This document shows, piece after piece, positions 46,901 through 58,370 of a stretch of DNA of 64,000 bases. Within the stretch, counting starts at the first letter, position 1, and each line of letters begins with the position of its first letter. The notes under the pieces are model-generated. The model was not told where the DNA came from. It made no database searches and saw nothing but the letters and a program-made list of their open reading frames with translations. The stretch comes from Achatina immaculata (taxonomy: Eukaryota; Mollusca; Gastropoda; Stylommatophora; Achatinidae): the NCBI GenBank assembly GCA_009760885.1, contig CM019713.1:82193131-82257130 (forward strand), read 5' to 3'. The position numbers were made by a program, and so were the translations under genes.

Positions 46901-49690
46901 AACATTCATAGCTTATCACACTTTCAGTATCCTCCTATATGCTCATGGCTTGTGTGTTTCCACTGCATACTTCCCATTATATTCTGAACTGGCTGTTACA
47001 TCTGTAGCGTGACTCTGAAATCAAAGCAAGGGTTCTAACAACAAGTCAGATGTCTCCACACCTGACTGGAGGCCATGGTTTGGGTCACAATCCATAAAGA
47101 CACATCCCAAACACAATAATCCCAAATGTTCAAACCTAAAAAAAAAAAAAAAGACATTTATTTCAGATAATCCAATAGACAGGCCTCAGCCACTCTTCTC
47201 CTTCAAAGTTTATGATGCAGAAAGATTTTAAACAGTCATCAAGAAACCAATCTTGAATTTAACTTTTTAAAAATTATCAGTACAGTCCCTGTTTTTGTAG
47301 CCTTTTTTTCCCCCCTTTTTTACAAATAAATGAGAGTTACATTTTTTATGACTTTTTCTGTCAGTATTTTCAACATCTGGGATTCTAATCTTCCAAGATT
47401 GTATTATTTGTGGGAAATGAGACTTTTGGATATTTTTTTGTTTGTGTGCTTCAACATTCAGGCTTATAATGTTTGGGGATTATGTTTGACACGGCATGAA
47501 ACTAACACAGAGTTGGACTGCACATCATCAATGAAACAATAGCTGTTCCCATCTTACAAGATGACCACGAAGCTCTCATATATAAACATCTTCTTCTTCT
47601 TCTTCTTTATTAAACAAAAATCTTCAAAATGCCTCCTGCAGTTTTAGCAGTTAGAAACAAAAATTTAAAAAAAAAAAAAACCCACTATACGACCCCCCAC
47701 TAAAAAAAAAAAAAGTTTGCTCCTATTTGCGTCATAGATCTTCACAGACAAATAGATCAGATTTCTTTAAAAAGTATATATTTTCAAAATAACACACAAA
47801 ACAATATATTTTATCCCCAAATTATTTGTAAATGAACAAATTACTTCTTTTATAAATGTCACACTGGCCCAGAATACTGTGAGAGCATAATAAATCTGCA
47901 TGAAACAAAGTCAAACGGACCTACATGACATCATGACTTTTCATAAATGATCAGTAACAGTTAATCTTTACCATTCTGAGAAATGTTTATCAGCTATCAA
48001 TGATACTTCTGTTAACAATGACAAAGTATTACGCAGGTGTAACGACTCGATGTTTGCAGTCAGAACTACAACATACTGGCCATGAGAGAGTCAGGTCTTA
48101 GTATAACAACAACAGAACCCCTACAAGGACAAAATAAAACAGACTGCTGGCCCAAAACTTCCTCCATCCATGCCTGATCACAGGCCGGTATTGAGGAAAA
48201 AAGGAGATGCATTAAAAGGACTAGTCTTACCGAGTATCTTTTCTTGAAGAAGTGAGATAACTGAGCTGATAGGGTTCTTTGTTACAGTCAAAGGCACTCT
48301 CTTCCAATTTCTTACTACCTCTCACATCTAATGTTCTTTATATTTGTCAAAGGCTGATCACTGGGCTCTGTTACTTTACTGGGGGGGGGGGGGGGGGGGG
48401 GGTTGGGGAAGAGAAGAGAAAGAACATGAGATCTGGTGATGCCAAAGTTCATACTGCATCCCAAAAAAAGGAAGCCATTAAAACTAGTCAGACCATGTTA
48501 ACCACAGTTCAGTACACTGTTAAAAAAAAAAACAAGCCATATACTGTATATATGTCGGACTTGTTATGCTCACATAAGTTACACGGTATTGGTATAAATA
48601 CACCAGATATTCTCCTCTTCCAGTAAACTGATGTGTACTTTGGGGTGCAAGTAATAATTATCATACAGAAACAAATCTACTGCTAACACTAGACCTTAGC
48701 TACAGTGAAACAAAACTTGGTCTTGTTTAATGCCAAATTAAAACATACAAAAAAAAAAAAAAAGATAATCAGTGACCACAAGCGAAACAAAGTTTGTGGA
48801 AAAACTGTGACACTAAAATCATGAAAGCTCTTCAGAAAACGCTTGAAGCCGTACGTTCATACATAAACCTGATATACAAGTAAATGTGTGGTTTATCTCT
48901 CTGCATCTCCTCCCTCAATTTTACATACACATACATACATAAACCTGATAGACAAAAACAAAATGCATCTGTTGCCTACTTCTCTCCCTCTCTCTCCCTC
49001 CACTACCAAAAACATATGTGTGCTTATAATTAAGAGTTTTTGCATGTGCACACATATAAACACTTCACATGCATTCATAAACATGCATGCCTAAATTCTG
49101 TATGAATTTCTGCCTATGCCTTCTACAAGCAAAAACAGGACACAGATTTTTCTAAAGATAAAGATGCTCTAAGCCAGTACACAGCAAAAGAAACTTGTAC
49201 AAAAAAGTTTTCCTTAGATACAGTTAGCACTAACAGCACTGCATTGTTCTGTTTGGCAGGTAGGCAAAAACAGAAGTACAACAGGACAGAGAGAGAGAGA
49301 AAGAGCTATATATATATATATATGAATGCACACAAAATAAATAAATAAATTTTATAAAGCAATAATGCCCCCCCTCCCAAAATGAAAACTTTCTAGTTTC
49401 TAATGGAAGTATAAAAGTAGCATCCCTCCTCTGATATTACTTACCTAGTAGACAGCTTTCCACGCTCACTTGTTGTTCTACAATATTAAAATATTCTTTG
49501 TTGTTCTCTGAAGAGAAACAACCATGGAATCTTTTATTAATGGATGATCAAAATTTGTTATATAGAGTGACCTGCTCTTGTGAAATGCCTCAATTATCAA
49601 TTCCAAACTTTGCAAATATCAATTTCATTTCATTTCTCTGGTCCAGCAGCCATTTGAGCTTGTGCTCTTTGGCTGGAAGTGATGGTCAAG
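46901..49690. other. No gene seen
   Basis: AT-rich, with TTC run (47,588-47,607), A runs, and a poly-G run at 48,380-48,402. It may hold introns or distal regulatory DNA, but no exon was supported. Confidence 0.45.
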
Positions 49691-50250
49691 TATCTGTAGG
49701 TCTTCTATAATTGTACTAAGTTTGTATATAATGTATTTTCAATGTTTGGATGTTCTGGCAGGTGTTCCTGTGGTAAATCTATGAGCACTGGGCATTCTAG
49801 TAGAAGGTGTGTGACTGTTTCTTGGTTGTTATCACACAGTGGACATGCTAGTAGATGGTGTGTGACTGTTTCTTGGTTGTTATCACACAGTGGACATTTG
49901 GGATCTTCACTGGACTTTATCTGGTGTATGTGTGCATTCAAGGGGATGTGCCTTGTTCTTAACTGTAAATTGATAGTCTGCTTTCGTCCATTTAGCATGT
50001 TCATGGCATCTTTCACATTCAGGGTGGTCACGTATTGGAAAACTGCTCTGCCTGTGTTTCCCAATTCTCATTCTGCAAATACTGAGTGAACTACAATGCC
50101 ATGCCTCTCATTAAGCTCTGCTTTGACTGATACCTCATAAATCAAGGTTGCATTCCAGTAGACTTCACTTTCAGAATATTTAAGGGCACTATCGCCTGTT
50201 CCACTGTCATTGAAAGACGCACCTATAGGTGGTCACATCACCTACATAGT
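49690..50250 (-). mobile_element. LINE fragment: end of RNase H and zinc-knuckle C-terminus
   Basis: The minus strand reads a degenerate end of an RNase H-like domain (GDSALKYSESEVYWN), then LRTRHIPLNAHIHQIK, the motif CPLCDNNQETVTHHLLACP, and its repeat CPLCDNNQETVTHLLLECP. The C-x2-C-x8-H-x4-C pattern with ETVTHLLL is typical of the C-terminal tail of I/Jockey-type LINEs that carry RNase H. The motif is present twice because of a 51-bp in-frame duplication. A stop lies near 50,065. Confidence 0.7.
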
Positions 50251-50495
50251 ACAGTGATGGTAGACAACAAAATAAAGATCATCAGAATGGTTTATAGATG
50301 TATATAACATGAAACAATGGAAACTCGTAAAGTACAAAAATTCCAATGCCGCTCAGCAGAAAGGAACCAAGATGTTTATTTTCAGCTAACAACATCTTAC
50401 ATCTTGATAATAATGACTTACAGATACCCTAGTTAATTAGTTAGAAAGGACTATCATCTTTTCACTCTGGATACATGCACGGGTGCTCCAATATC
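50251..50495. other. No gene seen
   Basis: Short unassigned spacer. Confidence 0.4.
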
Positions 50496-50499
50496 TCCT

Positions 50500-50720
50500 C
50501 CTTCTGTATACAATAACAACAAACATGAAGACACAATATTAATAACTAACACATACAGACACAACAATAACAACTAACACATGCAGACACAACAATAACA
50601 ACTAACACATGCAGACACAACAATAACAACTAACATATGCAGACACAACAACAACAACTTACACATGCAGACACAATAATATCAACTAACACATGAAGAC
50701 ACAATAATAACAACTAACAA
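50500..50720. repeat. 28-bp minisatellite, about 7 copies
   Basis: The unit is AACAATAACAACTAACACAT plus GCAGACAC. Confidence 0.93.
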
Positions 50721-53565
50721 GACCTTAATTTAATTTTAACTCCTTCTCTCTGCTCCTCTATGCAACCTTTCCACTTAGTGAGAGAAAAAATGTTTAACTT
50801 TACACTGGTTAATACATAGTTCAGGGGGCAATATCACTGAGCTGAAAGGCTGCTACTTACTGTGATGTACAGCCTCGTAAGTGCCTTATACTCTGATAGT
50901 CAGACCAATGGTCTGGAACACTGAAAAAACTCCAGAAGAATATGCCTAGAAGACAGCCAGACCACACTGATCACACGAATACAAATTATTGGTCAGTAAA
51001 TTTGAGCTGCAGCTATTTTTATCCAGCATTCGTACACTTGCCTCATTCGTTCCAGTCACTTGCATGAATAAATAGGCATTAGTTATAAACAAGAATAAAA
51101 ACTGCAGTTACAAAAAATCAAGCTTGGCTTATAAAATATAGCTCTACAACACCAGTCTATGATACTACTACATGCTACACAATCTCTAACCACTACATCA
51201 ATGCTAAAGACTACTTCAGGCCTTGTATAAAACTGGGATGATCTGGTACGTTCAAATGTTTTAACCCAGGAAGTCTACAGACAGTCAGGCCAGTGTGGTT
51301 TAGAATGACAAAATGAAAGGATAAAATTATCTGGCTAGTCTGCTGCCAAGACAGCATCTCAAAGTCTCCCTTTTCTCGCAAGACACTATTTTCATCTTCA
51401 CAAGTCTCACAGCAATCACATCTGCTAACACTAGAAAACAAATGCAGAAGGGAACACACGTCAGGGATTTACATCCATTGAGTCTTGAGATGAGTTTTAC
51501 ACGGCAGTTCTTTTTTATAGATATCACTTTCCTAACTTTGATCATCATGGAACATTTTGTTACCTTCCAAAATTATGGGGATTCAGATCTCAGCATTCTG
51601 ATTTCTGAGCATCAAGAACAATATGCTGACAATTGTTCATCTTGAATGCCAGGGATGATTTCTCAACTTCCTTTCTGCTGTACACAGAATGTATGGCCTG
51701 AGTTTATATGTATAATATTGCAACAACAATGAAAACTATGTACCAACAATATCTTGAATTTTATCATCCTTCTGCTGCTTCTGCGAGATGACTTCAAACA
51801 AAATCAACTTCAGGATAACTAAATAATCTTGAATCTAATGGGAAAAAGATGACTGAGACCTCATTTTGGACTCACAGTCAACTGAACAGAACCAACTCTA
51901 CAAATGACAGAATTTCATTAATCAAGAAAATATATGCAAGAATGCAAAAGTTACTCCTGTCCCTTATGGTCCTGCATTTCAAAATCAGCTGAAGGTTATG
52001 TCCTTTTCATTTTTTTTTTTCTGTAATACACTGAAACGACTGGAAAAAAAAAGTTAAATAATATTAAGCATGGGGCAATCACTCTAATGCAACTAACAAA
52101 TATCAAGGAGGTGCAACCAAAATATCAGCTTCAAAACTGAAAGTATTTTTAAACAAAAGTCTAAAAAAAAGCAAACACCAGAAACAGCAATTCAGACAAA
52201 AACACACACAAGAAAATAAGCGACTACCAAGTCCTTCAATTCTTCACATGCAAGAATTCTGATTACTCTCTTGCCTGGAGTGAAGAATACAAACTTATTT
52301 ACATCATATGTTTGTGAAATGTCGACTAAAAACATAAACGTGACAATAGCACACTTCAGCTGGATTTATATACACATGTATAAACCAAAGTATGTACAGC
52401 TATAAACAGCTACAAGTAGTCACAGTTGGGCCTGCATAATATTTTTAAAACATGGCATTTGTGGATTCTAAAAAAAAAACCACAGGTCTGTATGCATCCA
52501 CATGTCACCAGACAAGCCTTAAACCTAAGGCTGAACCCTTAAAATCTAGACAACTCCAGGCGCATGAGCGAATCTGATGGACATGTTCAGGTGCATGGAC
52601 TGATAAACATGTGATGATATCTCAAATATCCACATTCGGTCAGTTCTGAAACTCCTCAAATTATCTTCCATCACACATTTGGCAGATGATGTTATCTGCA
52701 TAAAGTTTAAGATAGGAAATTAGGTAAAGAATTTAAACCTTCTTTATTTTATTTTATTTTTTTTAATGAAGACCTGCCGAATCTAACTTTTTTTTTTTTC
52801 TAAATCTTTATTTGCCAATTTTGAACTTCATGACCATTTACAAGTTCATTTGCTGAATTCAGTCGAGTTTTTTTTCCTCCTTGTTCTCTGCATTCTATCT
52901 GCTATGTCAAATTTTAAAAAAAGAACAAAAAATTAAAATGAACACAAGCTTGGAAGAAATTCTGTGTCCTGCTAGAAACTAGTAATAAAAATCTGTTTTG
53001 TCTAAGAAAATATTGGCACAAAACTGGAATGCTACATCTATTTTAGAAATGTTTTAGACAAGATAGACAAGGGCCATGTCTCATAATTCATTACATCTTT
53101 AAAACAAAACAAAAAAACTACACTAAGAAATAGAAATATTGGATTTTCCTTCAATATAAATGACACATTAAGCAATACACACACAAAAATACATCTGCCT
53201 CGCATCTTATGCTCATCTCAAATAAAAAAGTGAAATCTTCTGGGTTATAGTGACCGAATGAGAGACTGGAAAATCTCCAAGTTACATTATGTGGATGCTT
53301 TGATTGGTCCAGCCGTCTTCAATTTCCAGTCAGTAATCATTTACATTCGTAAAATGAATGTTTTGTGATAAAACACGTGCAGCTATTGTTTATGATATTC
53401 AGTTCCATTATAAGGTTGCTCCATTGATTTGAGTGTTTATATACATAGTTTTATGTTTACAGTCTGTGAAAATGAGCCAAGTTGGAAAGACATTTTGATA
53501 TTGCATTTATCCATACATCTTTTCAGGTGTGCATTTCTAGTATAGAAATGTAAATTTAAGTGATT
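50721..53565. other. No gene seen
   Basis: AT-rich, repeat-poor sequence downstream of the MTSS1-like gene. Part could be an extended 3' UTR. No exon, SINE or transposon end was recognised. Confidence 0.45.
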
Positions 53566-53569
53566 CAGA

Positions 53570-54467
53570 GTGGTGGTTCTTAACCTGGGGCCCATTTGGG
53601 GGGGGGGGGGGGGCACTGCCACACAACTGACAGACCAGCAAAGAGACTGACTCAATTAAAAGAAAAATCTCAGCTATAACTGGGCTCTGTTTATTGCTTA
53701 ACTCATTCCGTGCGTTTGGTCGATATAGCGACTCTTCCAGTATCCCGAAGCTCCGTATGGTCATTATAGTGACAATTATTTGTTTCAATAAAACAACCAG
53801 TGTAACATTTAGATTGTACATATTTCGTCCGCGATTCCGGTGAAACCTTTCAAAATGGCGAAAGAGTGCCTAGTTAAGAGCAATGCCAAGCGAGAAAAAG
53901 GAAGAGAAAGACTGAAATTTTTCAATTTTTGATGATGTAGATAGGGGTATGGACATGGCCTGTGACCACCCCATTGCTCTTGAATGTATCCCAAGTAGAT
54001 CTAGACATATTTAGACGACTGGAGAAGTAGTTAGGAGTTATTTCAGACATTAATTTAGTAAGAATGCAACACAGAATCAGAATACGAGATCGACAAGTAG
54101 ATCTACACATCTCAGATGGTAAGTAGTGCAGATCTAGACCTCGCCGATGGTGCGCTGGCCACAATCAGTGTCTTAAAAACATCACATTACTTCTTTTTTC
54201 CTAAAAAACTCTGCATTTATGAAATTTTCATTCATTTAGCTATACTTTGAAACATATTAAGTATACGGAAGTACATGGAAATACTGTTTTCCATTCCATT
54301 TTACAACTATGCCCCCTTACAGACCAAGACCCGCGTTTTTAGTCCCACTCGTACCCATACGTCCGCTTTTCGTCCTCCAGCACGGGAAGAGTTAACTTTT
54401 CACGAAAGATCCTCTCCTTGGGGCCAGAAATGAAATCCATGGTTAAAAAAAAGGTTAAAAACCACCC
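53570..54467. mobile_element. hAT-like MITE carrying a nested element (tentative)
   Basis: The left end is GTGGTGGTTCTTAACCTGGG. The right end, read inward, is TGGGTGGTTTTTAACC. Both fit the CAGTGGTTCTTAACC-type hAT terminus. Target duplications could not be matched. A poly-G run at 53,597-53,613 lies inside the left end. Confidence 0.5.
53698..54395. mobile_element. piggyBac-like non-autonomous element nested in the hAT-like MITE
   Basis: TTAA at 53,698-53,701 and 54,392-54,395 flank inverted ends TTAACTCATTCCGTGCG (left) and TTAACTCTTCCCGTGCTG (right, read inward). The TTAA target and this end type are those of piggyBac transposases. No transposase ORF lies within the 690-bp interior. Confidence 0.65.
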
Positions 54468-54568
54468 ATTTAGAACGACCTTTCAACCCAGGCAAGATTC
54501 CAATATATATTTTTAAAAAAAAAAAGGGCATGTGTCTCAGTATCTGCTCCCAGACCAGTAAAACACTG

Positions 54569-54574
54569 TTTATT
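54569..54574 (-). promoter_or_regulatory. Poly(A) signal AATAAA for the MTSS1-like gene
   Basis: AATAAA on the minus strand, about 60 bases after the stop codon at 54,635. It would give a short 3' UTR. Others further downstream are possible. Confidence 0.4.
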
Positions 54575-54634
54575 TATAGTTTTCTAAGTACTATATCCTT
54601 TTCTTTTCCCTGATACATCTTCCGAATGTTCGGT

Positions 54635-55953
54635 CTATGCTTCGGATGTGTCATCTATCGTTACCCTCTGCTTCAGTTCCATGAGAAGTGAGGCTTGGAC
54701 ATCTTGTGGCTGCTGTTGCTGAACACGCTGCTGATGTAGCTGTGGGGGTTGCTGATGCAGCTGGTGTGGATGATGATGGTGTTGCTGTTGTAGCTGATGC
54801 TGCTGTTGCAGCTGGTGGTGTTGTAGTGGCATCTGTTGGATATTTGCAGGCGAAGGTGCCTGCTTTATTTGTTTAGAATGTTGTTGCGCTGGAGCTCTGA
54901 CTGATGAACCAACAGGTGGCTGTCGACTGTACACTCTCTCAATTTCCTGTAGCTCTTCGGGCGTGGGGGGCAAGGGAAAGTCTTCCTCCGGGTGCGTGGG
55001 TAAACTGTGTGCTTGCTGTTTCTCGTAAATGTTCAATTCAGAATAAAGGCTTTGTTGCTGGTGATGTTTCTGGTGCTGTTGTTGCAGCTGTTTAGCAAAC
55101 TGATGTTGGAGTTGCTGATGTGGCTGATGGCCATGATGCACTCTTCCTTGCTGGTTGACATGGGAAGAACCAGAATGGCCACCTGGGACAGCCTGGATGG
55201 GTTGGTGCTGACCTAAATGTGGCTGTTGCTGGCCTGGATGTGGTTGGTGCTGACCTAAATGTGGCTGTTGCTGGCCCGGATGTGGTTGGTGCTGGCCTAA
55301 ATGTGGCTGTTGCTGGCCTCTGTGTGGCTGCTGCTGGCCTGGATGTGGCTGTCCTATCATGGCAGATGGGGGAGGTGGGAAGACATTTCTGTTAGGCTTC
55401 TGCATGACCCTTGGGGCAGATTTCTGTGCATGGCTCCTACCATCCTTGTCAACACCACCATCACTGCCATGCCCATCTTGGTACTGGCTGTTCAGAGAGG
55501 CAAATTTAGCATTCAAACTCTGGATAACATTTGCTGTAGCAGCCTGACCCTGCGGAGGCGCTTGCCTAAACTGTCCCCCGCTGCTGTCGTGAGCTGCTGG
55601 ATACATAAAACTGCCATCCAGTGCTGTATTCAAATGAGACTGCTCCCCAGAACTCAACTGCTGCTGGTACTGTACCATTTTTGTTGGCGTGCCTGGGGGT
55701 GGCTGTGACCTAGCTTGGTCATGGATGCTCTGCTGGATGAGCTGCAGCTCAGCGTACGGGCTCTCCATCAGGCCTTCCCCTCCTCCTGCTGCATAAGAGG
55801 AATCCGGCCCATCTGTAGGGGGCAGCTTGCCGACTGGGATATGCAGGTGGGGAGGCATCCCCGAAACTGACGCCGTTCGCCGAACAGGGGGAGGTGGCTT
55901 CTGAGAATTTACAGAACTCCTCCTAACAATGCCGGCACCCGAGCCAGGAATTC
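54635..55953 (-). CDS. MTSS1: MTSS1/MIM-like protein, last coding exon
   Basis: Metastasis-suppressor-1-type proteins bend membranes and link them to actin. This exon encodes their proline-rich C-terminal part. The acceptor (CCAATCAG) precedes 55,953, and the stop TAG is at 54,635-54,637, giving about 438 codons. Joined in phase to the previous exon, the junction reads RPASTTGIPGSGAG, then IVRRSS and VRRTAS. This matches the RPASTAG-(IRRTPS)-type block I recall from vertebrate MTSS1 and MTSS2. Further on come SPYAELQLIQQS, a 7-residue repeat (QPHPGQQ/QPHLGQH), Gln/His tracts, LYSELNIYEKQ and DFPLPPTPEELQEIERVYS. The protein ends SLLMELKQRVTIDDTSEA. This occupies the place of the family's terminal WH2 motif but lacks its glycine and LKKT-like part. 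Poly-Gln length is likely variable. Confidence 0.85.
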
Positions 55954-56211
55954 CTGATTGGAGTAAAAATATGCTGTTGCTTTATCTGAAGGAGCATAAA
56001 CTTTGGCTGTTTAGGGTTATTAAGCATGAACAGATTTTTCTTTACTTCATGCTTCATATTATTAGCATATAAACAAATCTGAACAAATGAAAGGGAATAC
56101 TGTAGTAAATATGGATGTCTAGACAAGCAGAATGGAACATTACAGAAAATATTTAAATCTAGACAGGTAGAAAGGAACATTGCAGAAAATATTTAAATAT
56201 AGATAGGTAGA
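55954..56211. other. Intron of the MTSS1-like gene, 3' part
   Basis: AT-rich intron sequence next to the acceptor at 55,954-55,955. The whole intron spans 55,954-59,869. Confidence 0.6.
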
Positions 56212-56758
56212 GATACAATGAGGGAAATCAAAAGGAGGACATCTATAGGTCTTCAGAAAGTAAAACAAATAAAGAATCTGTGGAGAGAAACAGACAGAAC
56301 TACAAAAATAAGATTTTTAAGGGAATGCATCTTTCCCATCGCAACATATGCCTGTGAGACCTGGACACTTAACAAAATAGCTGAGAAACACATAAATGCC
56401 TTTGAATGTAAATGCTACAGAAGAGTTCTTCAACTATCATGGATGCAAAAAAAAAAAATTTATCCATACTACAAGAACTTAATCCTGAAGAAGGCTGGCT
56501 AGTAAAGAGGATTAAAGAAAGAAAACTTAAATATTTTGGACACATTAAACGTCATGATAATCTAGAGAAGACCGTCTTGGAAGGATACATAATGGGAAAA
56601 AGAAAGAGAGGAAGACCAAGGCGAAGATGGCTGCAATACATTGTTGACGATCTGCAAATGGATGCAGCAGCAGCAGGCCATCTTGCTCACCAGAGAGGCC
56701 TACAGGAGTGCTGTTAGGGAGGCAAAGTTTCGCAAGGGACATGCAAATGAATGAATGA
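56212..56758 (+). mobile_element. LINE family A, 3' fragment, antisense in an MTSS1-like intron
   Basis: Reads MREIKRRTSIGLQKVKQIK, LWRETDRTTKIRFLRECIF, TYACETWTLNKIAEKH, then after a poly-A frameshift at 56,447 EEGWLVKRIKERKLKYFGHI, GRPRRRWLQYIVDDLQMDA and GHANE, with a GAATGAATGA tail. Less decayed than most copies. Confidence 0.88.
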
Positions 56759-56859
56759 GATAGGTAGAAAGGAACATTGCAGAAAATATTTTAAATCTTG
56801 ATAAGTAGAACAGAACATTACATTAAGTGTAGGTATCTGAGGGGGAACAGTATAGAAAC

Positions 56860-57075
56860 TGTGTAAGTCTAGATAGGTTGGAGGGAACAGTATAGAAACT
56901 GTGTAAGTCTAGATAGGTTGGAGGGAACAGTATAGAAACTGTGTAAGTCTAGATAGGCTTGAGGGAACAGTATAGAAACTGTGTAAGTCTAGATAGGCTT
57001 GAGGGAACAGTATAGAAACTGTGTAAGTCTAGATAGGCTTGAGGGAACAGTATAGAAACTGTGTAAGTCTAAATA
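56860..57075. repeat. 40-bp minisatellite, about 6 copies
   Basis: The unit is GGAACAGTATAGAAACTGTG plus TAAGTCTAGATAGGTTGGAG, nearly identical between copies. Intronic. Confidence 0.95.
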
Positions 57076-57084
57076 GGCTGGAGC

Positions 57085-57690
57085 CCCCATGTGGTATCTG
57101 GGATCTGCAAAGAAAAGGACCACTGTACCCTACCACGCATGATCGTAAAAGGCAACTAAGGAGAGTTCAGCATAGGACCAGCAACCCTATCTGGTACAAT
57201 TTTCCAACACAAAAACATCCATAAAGTGACTTGGAGGTCCCCAGATAAAACCACAGAAAACCAAATCAATCACATACTAATAAACAACAAGTGGAAACGG
57301 TCACTACAAGATGTGAGAGCAAGGAAAGGAGCAGATGTAAAAAGTGATCACAACCTTCTGGTAGCAAAAATAAAACTGAAATTAAGGAAAGCCAAAATCA
57401 GAGAACACAGAAAGATATGTTTTGATACAACAAGTCTGAAAGACCAGCAAACAAGGAATGAATTCTCAATAGTACTTAAGAACCGCTTCAGTATCCTACA
57501 AGATGAAGCAGAAATGTCCATACTAGAGTTCAATAAAACACTACAGGAAACAGCAAAAGAGGTGCTGGGATATCAGAAACGGAGAAAAGAGGAATGGATA
57601 AGCAAGACCACATGGGAAAAGATAGAGCAAAGAAAAGAAATCAAGAAAAAATTACTGAACACCAAATCACAAAGGCTAAAAGAATAACTG
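57085..57690 (+). mobile_element. RTE-like LINE fragment, endonuclease C-terminus and linker
   Basis: Plus-strand codons read GGTIFQHKNIHK-like text, then VTWRSPDKTTENQINHI, DVRARKGADVKSDHNLLVAK and IKLKLRKAKI, and a basic, Gln/Glu-rich linker to a stop at 57,685. The TW-SPD-NQI-H and SDHNL motifs mark the APE-type endonuclease of RTE elements. Both 5' and 3' parts are missing; the following sequence is a minisatellite. Confidence 0.85.
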
Positions 57691-57699
57691 GAATTGTAC

Positions 57700-58370
57700 C
57701 TTTGATATGTCAGAGAGAATAATACATAGATCTAGACAAGTGAGAGAGAATATTACAGGAATTATAGCATCATTTGTATAGATATGCCAGAGAGAAAATT
57801 ACAGAAATTATAGCAACTGTTTGTCTATATATGATGGAGAGAATATTATAGGAATAATAACAAGTCTAGATAAGTGAGAGGGAGTATTATAATAAATTAG
57901 TCTACACAGATGAGAGGGATTATTATAAGAATTATTCTAAATAGATGAGAGGGAGTATTATAATAATTACTCTAGACAGATGACAGCGAGTATTATAAGA
58001 ATTAGTCTAGAAAGATGAGAGAAAGTATTATAAGAATTAGTCTAGAAAGATGAGAGAAAGTATTATAAGAATTAGTCTAGACAGATGAGAGAAAGTATTA
58101 TAAGAATTAGTCTAGAAAGATGAGAGGGAGCATTATAAGAATTATTCTAGATAAGTGAGAGGGAGTATAATAAGAACTTAGGTGAGAGGAGGTATTTTAA
58201 GAATTAGTCTAGATAGATGAGAGGGATTATTATAAGAATTAGTCTATACAGGTGAGAGGGTATATTATAAGAATTATTACAGGTAAATGAGAGGGAGTAT
58301 AATAAGAACTTAGATAGGTGAGAGGAGGTATTATAAGAATTAGTCTACACGGGTAAGATGAATTACTACA
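57700..58370. repeat. 35-bp minisatellite, degenerate, about 18 copies
   Basis: The unit is GATGAGAGAAAGTATTATAA plus GAATTAGTCTAGAAA, best preserved at 58,000-58,140. Intronic. Confidence 0.9.
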
